Source: Cognatundibacterium jejuense
Lineage (GTDB): Bacteria > Pseudomonadota > Gammaproteobacteria > Burkholderiales > Burkholderiaceae_D
Length of the DNA stretch: 64,000 bases
Direction: 5' to 3'
Assembly (NCBI RefSeq): GCF_014284255.1
Contig: NZ_JACOFV010000004.1
Location: forward strand, 1 to 64,000
The translations under genes were made by a program, and so were the position numbers. The notes beneath the pieces are model-generated. The model was not told where the DNA came from, made no database searches, and saw nothing but the letters and a program-made list of their open reading frames with translations. Shown here in pieces: positions 26,696 through 35,413 of the stretch (positions are counted from its first letter, which is position 1; each line of letters opens with the position of its first letter).

Positions 26696-28945
26696 ATGGC
26701 AGCGTCCTGTCAATATTGCGGTGGAGTCGTTGTCGACGACGTGTGTGAAGATTGTGGTAAGCCAGCCAGTAAAACGCTGCTAACGGCGGCGACTGGCGGT
26801 CTTGGATTGCCGCCGGGAGTTGTTGCGCCGAATCTCTCTGCTGACTTTACGACCGGTAATGTGACCACCGGACGCACCCGCGGATCGACGCGCTTTACCG
26901 TCAATTATCCTGTACGTTTACCAGAATCTGGTGGCGCTAAAACTACCCGTCGCCGCGCTGGTATCACCTCCCACTCAAGCACTCGACGTAATGCACTTGG
27001 CGGTGGTTTGGTGTCGCTGCCAGATCTGCCGAATCAGGATCCATTGAAACTCTTAATGGCCGATCCTGAAGTACCTTTACATAAACGCCATTGCCCGAAG
27101 TGCGATGCGCAGGTGAATCGTGCAAAGGGTTTTTGTCCTGCATGTGGCACCCCTTACGATTTCGTTGCACGACTCAAAGCGGGTGACGTGGTCGCCGGAA
27201 AATATGAAATTAAAGGTCCGATTGCGTTTGGTGGTCTGGGTTGGATCTACCTTGGGTGGGATCAGGTGTTACAGCGTTGGGTGGTGCTTAAAGGTTTGCT
27301 GAATGCGAATGATGAAGCCAGTGCGGCTGCGGCTGTGGCGGAGCGCCGTTATCTTGCAGTGTTAAAGCATTCTAAGATTGTGGCTATTTATGATTTTGTG
27401 AATCAGGGCACTGAAGGTTTTATCATTATGGAGTATGTTGGCGGGCAAACGGTACATAGTTTGCGCAAACAACGCGGCCCATTGCCAGTGACCGAAGCAA
27501 TTTCCTATATTTTGGGGATTTTACCAGCATTTGCTTATCTGCATGCACAAGGCCTGGTGTATTGCGATTTTAAACCAGACAACGTCATGATTGAGGCGGG
27601 GGATGTCAAACTGATTGATATGGGCGCCGTCAGAAAAATTGGTGATCCGAACGGTGATATCTATGCCACGATAGGTTTCTCAGCACCTGAGGCAAGTACC
27701 GATCCGATTGCAGTGTCGGATTTGTACACGCTTGGCCGGGCGTTAGCGGTATTGATCATGGACTTTAAGTTTTCTTCTGACTATGAGTTCAAATTGCCTA
27801 GCCCAGATAGCGCAGAGGTTTTGGCGGAAAACGAATCTTTGTATCGGTTTTTATTGCGCGCTACGCATACCGATCCGGACGAACGCTTCCAGACTGCGGA
27901 TGAAATGGGTGAGCAATTATTTGGGGTGTTGCGAGAAATCGTCGCCTTGCAATCGGGACCTAAACCGGTTGATAGCAAAGTGTTTACCGGCGACCGATTA
28001 ATCCATGCCTCAGCACGCGAATTGGCAACGCAAATCAATCCTTTATCTTTGCCTAATCCTCGTGTCAGGATCGATGATAGAGCCGCAGGTGAAGTGATTT
28101 GTGTGCTCAGTATGATGGATGCCAACGAGCAATTGGAAGAACTGCAAAAGCTGGTAGAAAAGAATGGCGACAAAGCGGCCGAACCAAGATTGCGTTTGGT
28201 TGAAGTGTTGATCGCGAATAAGGATTTGTTGCCCGGGCAGCGCGATGCCGTGATCGAGTCAACCTTAACTCAGTTGGAAAACGCTGATCCATTTGACTGG
28301 CGCGCAAGTTGGTATCGTGGTTTATACCTGATCACGAAAAATGAAGGCGCAAAAGCGCTTCCATATTTTGAGCGCTGTTATTTCGAAATGCCAGGTGAGT
28401 TGGGACCGCGCCTTGCAATGGGATTTGCAGCGGAAATTGCCAATGACTTCGAACAAGCCTTGCCGTATTACGATAGGGTAGGGCAAGTCGATCCGGCTTT
28501 TGTCAGCGCTCATGTTGGTGCGGCGCGTTGTCATGCTAAAGCGGGTCGTCTCATGGAAGCCTTTAATATTTTACAACGCGTTCCTGGCAATCATGCCTTG
28601 CACACAGAAACGCAACTGAGCGTCGGAGAAATGTTGCTCGCCTATCCGCACACTGTCGATATCAAAGTTATGCAAGTGGCAGAAACGGCGATTAAATCTG
28701 TGTTGGGCAGTGGCGGCTCGGTATTTCAAATTGCGGGTCGCCTGATTAATCTGTTGGTGGAGCGAACTAAGAGTTCTAATTGGCCAGCGAACACCACATT
28801 TTTAGGCGCCGAATACACCGAACATGCCTTGCGGATTGCGGCAGAAGGCCAATTCAGACAGGCATCCAGGTTAGCTAAAACCGAGGCAGAGCGTCATTAT
28901 TGGGTGGATCAGGCAAATCGCGTTCGCCCAGTAACTTTACTTTAA
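26696..28945 (+). CDS. PknG-like Ser/Thr protein kinase: zinc ribbons, kinase, TPR
   Basis: The architecture follows mycobacterial PknG (metal-binding Cys motifs, kinase, TPR). Here there are two zinc ribbons (CxxC pairs at 5-21 and ~130-152), a kinase domain at ~170-410 and a TPR-type helical region at ~450-749. Kinase motifs: glycine loop 'AFGGLGWIYLG'; catalytic Lys in 'VVLKGL' near 199; 'MEYVGGQTVHSL'; catalytic loop 'VYCDFKPDN' near 287-295 (Cys before the Asp, so a non-RD kinase, as in PknG); and 'LIDMGAV' in place of DFG. The wording 'GGLGWIYLG' and 'EYVGGQ' is strongly PknG-like. It has no membrane span, so it is cytoplasmic. The next gene is a PP2C phosphatase and an FHA reader is three genes upstream, making a complete phospho-signalling circuit. 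Confidence 0.88.
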   Translation: MAASCQYCGGVVVDDVCEDCGKPASKTLLTAATGGLGLPPGVVAPNLSADFTTGNVTTGRTRGSTRFTVNYPVRLPESGGAKTTRRRAGITSHSSTRRNALGGGLVSLPDLPNQDPLKLLMADPEVPLHKRHCPKCDAQVNRAKGFCPACGTPYDFVARLKAGDVVAGKYEIKGPIAFGGLGWIYLGWDQVLQRWVVLKGLLNANDEASAAAAVAERRYLAVLKHSKIVAIYDFVNQGTEGFIIMEYVGGQTVHSLRKQRGPLPVTEAISYILGILPAFAYLHAQGLVYCDFKPDNVMIEAGDVKLIDMGAVRKIGDPNGDIYATIGFSAPEASTDPIAVSDLYTLGRALAVLIMDFKFSSDYEFKLPSPDSAEVLAENESLYRFLLRATHTDPDERFQTADEMGEQLFGVLREIVALQSGPKPVDSKVFTGDRLIHASARELATQINPLSLPNPRVRIDDRAAGEVICVLSMMDANEQLEELQKLVEKNGDKAAEPRLRLVEVLIANKDLLPGQRDAVIESTLTQLENADPFDWRASWYRGLYLITKNEGAKALPYFERCYFEMPGELGPRLAMGFAAEIANDFEQALPYYDRVGQVDPAFVSAHVGAARCHAKAGRLMEAFNILQRVPGNHALHTETQLSVGEMLLAYPHTVDIKVMQVAETAIKSVLGSGGSVFQIAGRLINLLVERTKSSNWPANTTFLGAEYTEHALRIAAEGQFRQASRLAKTEAERHYWVDQANRVRPVTLL

Positions 28946-28963
28946 TGATGGCAGGAGTGGATA

Positions 28964-29920
28964 GTGGATTGTAAGCAGTGTGGTGAAGTGCTTGGTACTG
29001 GTTTCTCATTTTGTGAGGCGTGTGGTACCGCGATTTCAGTTGCGACCGAAAGTAATTTGGCTGGTGTTCAATCCAATACGATTAGCATCGCTTGTGCCTG
29101 CGGCCATGCTGAATTTGACGTTGATAGTATTTGTGAAAATTGTGGTCGTAAGCAGCAGATAATTGATTTTCCTGATTTGCAGGTTTTAAATGCGATGACT
29201 GTCAGTGCCAGCCATCGCGGTCTGCAACATACCGAAAACCAGGACGCGGTAGCAATGCGTGATAGTGATGGAATTTTTTCGTTAGCGGTTGCAGATGGCG
29301 TCTCTACTGCTTGTCGTTCTAAAGAAGCAGCACATGTGGCAGTGACAACAGCGTTGGCTAGTTTGCAAACGCACAGTGATATGCGCGCCAGTCAGCGTTT
29401 GCAAATCGCCGTCAGCGCAGCCAATGATGCGATCTGTGCGTTGCCATACGATGACCACACGCTGGCAGAACCAGAGGCGACAATAGTATTGGCGATGATA
29501 GAAGCGGGACAATTGCATTATGCGTGGGTTGGCGATTCCAGACTCTATGTCGTTCGTCATGAAAATGTAGTGCAGTTGACCGAAGACGATTCCTGGCTCA
29601 ATCAGCAAATTAAAGCGGGGATCAGCATTAATACCGCACTGAAAGACCGCAATGCTCATTGTATTACTCAATGTCTGGGGATGCGCGATGATGTTCCCGT
29701 TATTCATTTTGCCAGCATGAAGTTGGAAAGTGATACGGCGATTTTGTTATGCTCTGATGGATTATGGAATTACTGCGATAGCCCGGCAATGATGTTGGCC
29801 TTATTTGATTCACGGTTGACGGTGAGTGAACAATGTCTGAGGCTTGTCAATTTGGCCAATCAGCAAGGCGGGCATGACAACATTAGCGTGATTTTGCATC
29901 GTTATTCACCCTCAGTTTGA
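28964..29920 (+). CDS. PP2C-family protein phosphatase with N-terminal zinc ribbons
   Basis: A 318-residue protein starting at GTG. Residues 1-65 carry two zinc-ribbon-like Cys sets (CKQCG...CEACG and CACGH...CENCG). Residues ~80-315 form a PP2C/Stp1-type phosphatase: 'HRGLQHTENQDA', 'VADGVS', 'VGDSRLYVV', 'LCSDGLWNY' and 'GGHDNISVI', so the metal-binding Asp residues are in place. It should remove phosphate from Ser/Thr, opposing the kinase encoded 18 bases upstream. It is the last gene of the cluster; a convergent kinase gene follows after 62 bases. Confidence 0.9.
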   Translation: MDCKQCGEVLGTGFSFCEACGTAISVATESNLAGVQSNTISIACACGHAEFDVDSICENCGRKQQIIDFPDLQVLNAMTVSASHRGLQHTENQDAVAMRDSDGIFSLAVADGVSTACRSKEAAHVAVTTALASLQTHSDMRASQRLQIAVSAANDAICALPYDDHTLAEPEATIVLAMIEAGQLHYAWVGDSRLYVVRHENVVQLTEDDSWLNQQIKAGISINTALKDRNAHCITQCLGMRDDVPVIHFASMKLESDTAILLCSDGLWNYCDSPAMMLALFDSRLTVSEQCLRLVNLANQQGGHDNISVILHRYSPSV

Positions 29921-29982
29921 AATGATGCCTTTGGAGATGTATTTGCTGCGGTGATATTCATCACAATTGATGGGCGATTTTT

Positions 29983-32004
29983 TTATGTGCCTCTTTGCGC
30001 AATGGTGCTTAGTACTTGATTGAGCACCTGACGATTGACCGGTTTGGTCAGATAGCCATCCAGTCCGGCTTCAATCGCCTCTTGCTGTTCACTCGCCATC
30101 GCTGAGGCGGTCAGTGCATGGATAGGAGTTCGTTGAGTGATATTTTTTTCTTGCTCGATTCTGCGTATCTCTCTGGTGGCATCCATACCTCCCATGACTG
30201 GCATCTGCATATCCATCAGAATTAAATCAAATTTACCCTCTTGCCACATAGTCACCGCTTCGGCACCATTGTTTGCTATACAGGTTTTATGTCCTTGACG
30301 GCTCATTAAATTGACCATTAATGCTTGATTGATCGCATTGTCCTCTGCAATCAGAATATTTAATTTTCTGATTTCAGCTGCCTCGGTATGATTTGCGGGT
30401 TTCTTTGTTTTAGCCGCTTCCGGAGGAAAATTGACCGGAAGATCCAGGGTGAACTGGCTTCCTTCCCCAACCTGACTATTAATGGTAATGCGACCACCCA
30501 TCAATTGCGCTAGCTTATTGCAAATACTCAGGCCTAAGCCGGTGCCACCGAAACGCCTTGTGGTTGATACATCCTGCTGTGAAAAAGCATCAAATATGCG
30601 ATCTTGAACTTCCACAGGGATGCCGATGCCGGTATCTTTTACGCTGATGAGTAAGCGCGTCGGCGCTTCATTGCTGACATAAGCAGATAACGTAATTTGT
30701 CCATGGTCAGTAAATTTAATCGCATTCCCAAGCAGATTATTGATAATCTGACTTAAACGAACCGGGTCACCTAATATCAGCTGTGGTAGCTCTGAACTGA
30801 GGTCTGTTTTTAAACTTAAATTCTTTTTGTTTGCTGGAAATTCGGCTGCTTTAAATAAATCAGTCAGAAAATCTTTGAGCGAAATTGGAATGGACTCAAG
30901 TTCTACCTTATTGGCTTCTATCTTACTGAAATCAAGAATGTCATTAATGATCACTAACAAATTGTCAGCAGAGTGTTTTGCCATCGCTAAAAATTCTTGC
31001 TGGTTTTTGTTTAGCGAGCTGTCCAGACATAGATCAATCATGCCGATGATGCCATTCATAGGCGTGCGGATTTCATGGCTCATATTGGCAAGGAAAATGC
31101 TTTTTGCCTGATTGGCTTGTTCAGCACTCTCTTTGGCGGTAATTAAGGCTAAACGGGATTTCTCACCCTCGGCTATTAAATGCTCAATATCAGACAAGAT
31201 AATCGAGATATTTTGTCCTTCCGAGGGTTTGTCTGCAGATTCAGGAAGAAGGCTGATTAAAATCTGTCGCAGTGATTGCAGCGTACTTTCGCGTTCGCTG
31301 AGTTCGATGCGCAACTGACTGGCGGTATTTTGCAGGCGTATCAAAGTTTGTCGGACTTCAAGTGGCGCCTCGCTGATCAATGACTCGTTTTCAAGGTCAC
31401 GTCCTTCCACTGTGCCTAGTGCAAGTACGCTACTTCCCTGAAGTTTGCCCAACCAGTTTTTGAGTGGATACCAAATCAAAATCAATCCGCCGATGAAGCT
31501 AGCGAGGGTGAGTGCTAATGCTACCTGCATCATTTGCCACATACGTTCGGCAATTTGCAAATTATCGAAGCTTAAACGTAGAACCCCATAATCGATGCCG
31601 CCAACTTTGATGATATTGTTATCGTCAAACAAGTGGTTTTCTACTCGCTCAATAATCCACGAGGGGATGTAGCCATGATTGATCACTGGTTTTTCATGAC
31701 TACTCACTACACCTTGTTGCAGCGTGATAAATTTGGCCGAAGAAAAATTGGAGCTAACCATCATATGGTCTAAGGTGCGTTTGATAGTGTCAAAGTCCCC
31801 TATAACAACACTATCCGAAACACTGTTCGATGCGACGACCAGCATCGATTCCGCCGCTTCTTGTACGTCTTCTATTTCTTGTGTGAAGCGCGTTTCATAG
31901 TAAAGCCCAATAGCGGCACACATAAATGACAGCCAGGTCACGGTGTAAAGCGCGTAGACGCGCAAAACCAGAGATTCTGGAAGTAAAAACTTTAGCAAAC
32001 GCAC
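29983..32004 (-). CDS. Hybrid sensor histidine kinase with C-terminal receiver
   Basis: A 673-residue inner-membrane kinase starting at GTG with AGGTG before it. Spans at ~12-32 and ~160-182 flank a short periplasmic sensor region. A coiled-coil linker leads to HisKA with '[11 protein letters not shown]' near 306, then an ATPase domain with 'VKDTGIGIP', 'FDAFSQQD' and '[13 protein letters not shown]', then a receiver domain with the phospho-acceptor Asp in 'LILMDMQMP' near 601 and a Lys in 'GYLTKPV'. It lies 24 bases downstream of a PhnD-like binding protein in the same unit; no Hpt or DNA-binding output is present nearby. BvgS/TorS-like relay with a remote Hpt partner is the likely mode. Confidence 0.88.
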   Translation of the reverse strand: MRLLKFLLPESLVLRVYALYTVTWLSFMCAAIGLYYETRFTQEIEDVQEAAESMLVVASNSVSDSVVIGDFDTIKRTLDHMMVSSNFSSAKFITLQQGVVSSHEKPVINHGYIPSWIIERVENHLFDDNNIIKVGGIDYGVLRLSFDNLQIAERMWQMMQVALALTLASFIGGLILIWYPLKNWLGKLQGSSVLALGTVEGRDLENESLISEAPLEVRQTLIRLQNTASQLRIELSERESTLQSLRQILISLLPESADKPSEGQNISIILSDIEHLIAEGEKSRLALITAKESAEQANQAKSIFLANMSHEIRTPMNGIIGMIDLCLDSSLNKNQQEFLAMAKHSADNLLVIINDILDFSKIEANKVELESIPISLKDFLTDLFKAAEFPANKKNLSLKTDLSSELPQLILGDPVRLSQIINNLLGNAIKFTDHGQITLSAYVSNEAPTRLLISVKDTGIGIPVEVQDRIFDAFSQQDVSTTRRFGGTGLGLSICNKLAQLMGGRITINSQVGEGSQFTLDLPVNFPPEAAKTKKPANHTEAAEIRKLNILIAEDNAINQALMVNLMSRQGHKTCIANNGAEAVTMWQEGKFDLILMDMQMPVMGGMDATREIRRIEQEKNITQRTPIHALTASAMASEQQEAIEAGLDGYLTKPVNRQVLNQVLSTIAQRGT

Positions 32005-32028
32005 GTCAGCACCTGTATTGGCAATGCA

Positions 32029-32901
32029 TTAGCGTAAGCTGGGGGGGAGATTTTGATAGAATTTTCTGTAATTAGCATACTCGCTACCATCAGACGGGAT
32101 AAAGAAGCTGCTTTCCGATAAACCGATTTTTGCCGATGCCTGTTTCAAAATAACTTTTCCGTTTGGATCGTCTTTCATGCCAAAAAAAGCCGCTGCGACT
32201 GCTTTGAGGTCAGCAGGGGTAACTTTATTTGATGCCATTAAAGCCAGGTCGTAGTAGGGTTCCGATTTCCATAAGATCCGGAATTTTTTATCTTCACGGA
32301 CACTGTAGCTGTCGATTAATTGTGAATTGCCTCCGACTGCTTGCACCTGTCCGGAAAATAGTTGTGCCAGTGCGCCATTCTGGTTGCCGCCAAAAAACAC
32401 GTTTACATTGATTTTTTGCTCCATGAGATGCGCCATGGGGACTTTATAAGCAATCAAAGCTTCAGGGCCGGGGAACGCGATGTCTTTTCCACTCAGTTGC
32501 GAGATGTCGGTGATAGCAGAGGTTTGGGGGACGACTATTTCTCCTGAAATAGGCGGAATATTGCGACGCCCAAAAGTTTGCCAGCCAAGTTTTTCGCGTT
32601 CTGGTGCAAACAAATGATTGGTGAATGCAAAATCGACTTCTTTTGCAAGTACATAGCTTGTTGTGTCGGCGGAAGTACGACCGATTTTTAAAATGAGTTT
32701 GACGCCGCTTTTTTCCGATACGTAGCTGATAATCGGATTCCAATAGGCGGCAGTTAAGTTGATATCGTACTGATTGACGGGAGAAAAGCGATATTCTGAG
32801 GCCGCAATAGCATTGTTGCTAATGAGCGTGCTGAGAGAAATGCAGAAAGCTAAGCCTAAACTGTTGTTATATAGAAATGATGGTCTTGTTTTTGCGAACA
32901 T
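32029..32901 (-). CDS. PhnD-like periplasmic phosphate/phosphonate-type binding protein
   Basis: A 290-residue protein with a Sec signal peptide ('SNNAIAAS' cleavage region near 34). The mature part is a type II binding fold of the PhnD/phosphite-phosphonate group, with 'YVLAKEVDFAFTNHLF', 'SQLSGKDIAFPGPEA', 'FFGGNQNGALAQLFSGQVQAV' (only partly quoted) and a C-terminal 'YANYRKFYQNLP'. No ABC permease or ATPase is adjacent; instead it is the first gene of a two-gene unit with a hybrid histidine kinase. Similar orphan PhnD-like proteins are known to act with sensor kinases (TorT/TorS-like logic), so a sensing role is more likely than uptake. GAGG before the ATG is a good ribosome site. Confidence 0.8.
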   Translation of the reverse strand: MFAKTRPSFLYNNSLGLAFCISLSTLISNNAIAASEYRFSPVNQYDINLTAAYWNPIISYVSEKSGVKLILKIGRTSADTTSYVLAKEVDFAFTNHLFAPEREKLGWQTFGRRNIPPISGEIVVPQTSAITDISQLSGKDIAFPGPEALIAYKVPMAHLMEQKINVNVFFGGNQNGALAQLFSGQVQAVGGNSQLIDSYSVREDKKFRILWKSEPYYDLALMASNKVTPADLKAVAAAFFGMKDDPNGKVILKQASAKIGLSESSFFIPSDGSEYANYRKFYQNLPPSLR

Positions 32902-32999
32902 TGAGGCCTCACTTTATAGATTAGTTTTGTTTCATTATAGTGAGTTTGACAGTTAATCGATGCTTTGCAATAAAATTTGCTTTATTTCACTTAATGTTG

Positions 33000-33027
33000 T
33001 TTCTCTTAGTTTCTCTTAGTTTCTCTT
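33000..33027. repeat. Three tandem 10-bp direct repeats (TTTCTCTTAG) in an intergenic region
   Basis: Units at 33000-33009 and 33010-33019 are identical; the third (33020-33028) keeps nine bases. They lie between the divergent PhnD-like and moeA genes. The 10-bp period equals one DNA turn, as expected for a row of binding sites for one regulator on one face of the helix; slippage expansion is the alternative. Confidence 0.75.
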
Positions 33028-33045
33028 AAATAGGAAATTTTGGTG

Positions 33046-33195
33046 ATGTCGTTTGTACGTCAACATGATCTCGCGACATATTTGCAGGGGCACAAACTGT
33101 GGATCGCAGGAGGAACGGCTACAATGAAGGCTGTTAATCCAATTAATGCCGCTACTGCTTTTAACGATTTTCTTATTGGACGTTTTTTACAATGA
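33046..33195 (+). CDS. Possible small ORF (49 aa) overlapping the moeA start
   Basis: ATG at 33046, preceded by AGGAA about nine bases upstream, opens a 49-codon frame whose TGA overlaps the moeA ATG (ATGA). moeA itself has only a weak ribosome site, so the small frame could couple its translation. The peptide begins MSFVRQHDLATYLQG and has no recognisable domain. It may be a leader peptide or chance; I lean slightly to chance. Confidence 0.3.
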   Translation: MSFVRQHDLATYLQGHKLWIAGGTATMKAVNPINAATAFNDFLIGRFLQ

Positions 33196-34397
33196 CAGAA
33201 AAAAAACCACTTTTGAGTGTTGATCAGGCACTTGAATATATATTGCAAGCCGTGCGTCCGCTGACAGAATTTGAGGCACTTCCGACGATAGACGCATTTG
33301 GCCGGATTTTGGCGAAAACACAAGTCTCTTTGCTGGATGTGCCACCAATGGATAATACCCAGATGGACGGTTATGCCGTTCGTGCGGCTGATTGTGTCAA
33401 TGCTCCCGCCAGGCTGCAAGTGACTCAGCGGATTCCTGCTGGACAAATTGGTTACCCTCTGCTTGCGGGAACTGCTGCACGTATTTTTACTGGTGCCATG
33501 ATTCCTCCTGGCGCCGACGCTGTTGTGATGCAAGAGCAATGTGTGTCAGACGACGATGAGGTCATCATTAAACATGTGCCGAAAGCCGGGGAGTGGGTTC
33601 GTCGTCGCGGTGAAGACATACAGGTTGGCGCAACGATACTCACGGCTGGAACCAAATTAGGTGCTGCCGAATTGGGTCTGGCGGCTTCGGTAGGATTAGC
33701 TAGTTTACCAGTGCTACGTAAGCCGAAAGTCGCCGTTTTTTTTACTGGTGATGAATTAGCGATGCCAGGCGAAGAATTAAAGCCCGGTGCTATTTATAAC
33801 TCGAATCGTTTTACCCTGACTGGTTTATTGCAAAGCATGGGCTGCGAAATAACGGACTTTGGTATTGTCCCGGATACCTTGGAGGCCACGCGCGACACCT
33901 TACGTAAAGCAGCGCAAGGGCATGATCTGATTGTGACTTCCGGTGGGGTATCTGTTGGTGAAGAAGATCACATTCGTCCTGCTGTTGAAGCAGAAGGGCG
34001 TTTAAACATGTGGCAGATTGCTGTAAAACCCGGCAAGCCGCTGGCATTTGGTGAAGTCGGGCAGGCATTTTTTATGGGCTTGCCAGGCAATCCCGTGTCG
34101 AGTTTTGTCACGTTTTTATTGTTTGTCCGGCCATTTATTTTGCGTATGCAAGGCGTTGTTGATGTTGCTCCGAAAGCTTATTCTGTGCGGGCTGACTTTG
34201 ATTGGCTCAAAGCTGATCGTCGTCAGGAATACTTGCGGGCGCGTATGAATGCAAATGGTGGGCTCGATTTGTTCTCAAATCAAAGTTCAGGTGTGCTGAG
34301 TTCAGCAGTCTGGGGTGATGGTCTGGTCGAAGTGAGGGCAGGGCAGGTGATCCATGCTGGTGAAATAGTACGTTTTATACCGTTCTCTTCTTTTTAA
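33192..34397 (+). CDS. moeA: Molybdopterin molybdotransferase MoeA
   Basis: A 401-residue enzyme that inserts molybdate into adenylylated molybdopterin to finish the molybdenum cofactor. Typical MoeA sequence is seen: 'MDNTQMDGYAVRA' near residues 53-65, 'RIFTGAMIPPGADAVVMQE' in domain III entry, 'RRGEDIQVGA', 'FTGDEL', 'TSGGVSVGEEDH' in the MoCF-binding core, and 'KPGKPLAFG' plus 'GLPGNPVSS' near 280-305. Length is normal. It heads the block moeA-moaD-moaE. Its ATG overlaps the stop of a possible small ORF. Confidence 0.95.
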   Translation: MTEKKPLLSVDQALEYILQAVRPLTEFEALPTIDAFGRILAKTQVSLLDVPPMDNTQMDGYAVRAADCVNAPARLQVTQRIPAGQIGYPLLAGTAARIFTGAMIPPGADAVVMQEQCVSDDDEVIIKHVPKAGEWVRRRGEDIQVGATILTAGTKLGAAELGLAASVGLASLPVLRKPKVAVFFTGDELAMPGEELKPGAIYNSNRFTLTGLLQSMGCEITDFGIVPDTLEATRDTLRKAAQGHDLIVTSGGVSVGEEDHIRPAVEAEGRLNMWQIAVKPGKPLAFGEVGQAFFMGLPGNPVSSFVTFLLFVRPFILRMQGVVDVAPKAYSVRADFDWLKADRRQEYLRARMNANGGLDLFSNQSSGVLSSAVWGDGLVEVRAGQVIHAGEIVRFIPFSSF

Positions 34398-34444
34398 GAT
34401 CGCCTGTTTTTCAGGTTCAACGAATTCGTTCTTTTTTTGGTTCT

Positions 34445-34702
34445 ATGAAAATTCAATTACGCTTTTTTGCCAGTGTTCGTGAAAAACTGGGTGTGTCTGC
34501 GCAAACCGTCGAGGTGCCGGAGGAAATTAAAACTGTCGGCGATGTGCGCGCGTGGCTCGCCTTGCGGGGGGCAGATTGGGCAGAGACTTTGTCCGACGAG
34601 CAGCCTTTGCGTACGGCGCATGATCACGTCATGTGCGAGGCCGACACCCTTATTGAAGATGGAAAGGAAGTTGCGTTTTTCCCACCAGTGACGGGAGGTT
34701 GA
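34445..34702 (+). CDS. moaD: Molybdopterin synthase small subunit MoaD
   Basis: An 85-residue ubiquitin-fold sulfur carrier. It begins 'KIQLRFFASVREKLG' and ends in the essential Gly-Gly ('PPVTGG'), whose terminal glycine is adenylylated and thiocarboxylated to supply sulfur for molybdopterin. The codons for the two glycines (GGA GGT) also form the ribosome-binding site of moaE, an economical overlap. It lies 47 bases after moeA and is followed directly by its partner. Confidence 0.95.
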   Translation: MKIQLRFFASVREKLGVSAQTVEVPEEIKTVGDVRAWLALRGADWAETLSDEQPLRTAHDHVMCEADTLIEDGKEVAFFPPVTGG

Positions 34703-34704
34703 TC

Positions 34705-35160
34705 ATGGTAGTGCGCGTCCAGATTGAGGATTTTGATCTGAGCACCGAGGTCAGACAGCTACGTGAAAATAATCCACAAATAGGTGCGGTGGTGAGTTTT
34801 CTTGGTTTGGTACGCGATCTGAATGATGGGCAAAACGTCAGCGCGATGGAGCTGGAACACTACCCAGTCATGACGGAAAAAGCGTTGCAAGATATTGCTG
34901 CACAAGCCGCCGCTCGCTGGACTGTGACCGATAGTCTGATTATTCATCGAATTGGTGTCTTGTTACCCCTTGATCAGATTGTGTTGGTAGCAGTTGCATC
35001 ACAACACCGCGGCGATGCTTTTGCGGCTTGCGAATTCATCATGGATTATCTCAAAACCCAGGCGCCGTTTTGGAAGAAAGAGCAAACGTCAACTGGCGCA
35101 CGCTGGGTCGATGCACGCGAAAGCGATGAGTTGGCGCGTAAGAAATGGCAGTTGGATTAG
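34705..35160 (+). CDS. moaE: Molybdopterin synthase large subunit MoaE
   Basis: A 151-residue catalytic subunit that, with MoaD, converts cyclic pyranopterin monophosphate to molybdopterin. It shows 'GAVVSFLGLVRD', 'LELEHYP'-like 'MELEHYPVMTEKAL', 'IHRIGVLLPLD', 'VAVASQHRGDAF' and 'LKTQAPFWKKE' with the catalytic lysines near the end. I start it at ATG 34705, six bases after the GGGAGG inside moaD; the in-frame TTG at 34699 touches that site and is unlikely. No moaA, moaB, moaC or mobA is in the window. Confidence 0.95.
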   Translation: MVVRVQIEDFDLSTEVRQLRENNPQIGAVVSFLGLVRDLNDGQNVSAMELEHYPVMTEKALQDIAAQAAARWTVTDSLIIHRIGVLLPLDQIVLVAVASQHRGDAFAACEFIMDYLKTQAPFWKKEQTSTGARWVDARESDELARKKWQLD

Positions 35161-35307
35161 TTGCTTGTGTTAGTTGCTTGTTATTCGTATCTGGTCGGTG
35201 TTCGCCGACCTGCTAGCCTCCTTTTCCTCACCCTATCCTGCAAGTCGTTGAGTTTTCTGTCAGTTCGTCTATAGATCACTGTTAAATAGTTAATATATAG
35301 AAAAATA

Positions 35308-35331
35308 GTTCTAGACAAAAGTTTCTAGAAC
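35308..35331. promoter_or_regulatory. Inverted repeat upstream of blaI-like gene, candidate operator
   Basis: GTTCTAGA (35308-35315) and TCTAGAAC (35324-35331) are perfect inverted copies with an 8-base spacer, 83 bases before the BlaI-type repressor gene. BlaI/MecI repressors bind such palindromes in their own promoters; the core here differs from the staphylococcal TACA/TGTA consensus, so the match is positional. Confidence 0.6.
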
Positions 35332-35413
35332 ATTTATTCTGGATGTGTTGATGGGTTCACCCATCTATTATCTATTTGCGATCTTCGTTTTCCCACGGAA
35401 TTAAGGAAAATCT

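Noticed and set aside
33000-33027. CRISPR-like repeat
   Set aside because: Units are only 10 bp, directly abutting and without spacers; no cas genes nearby.
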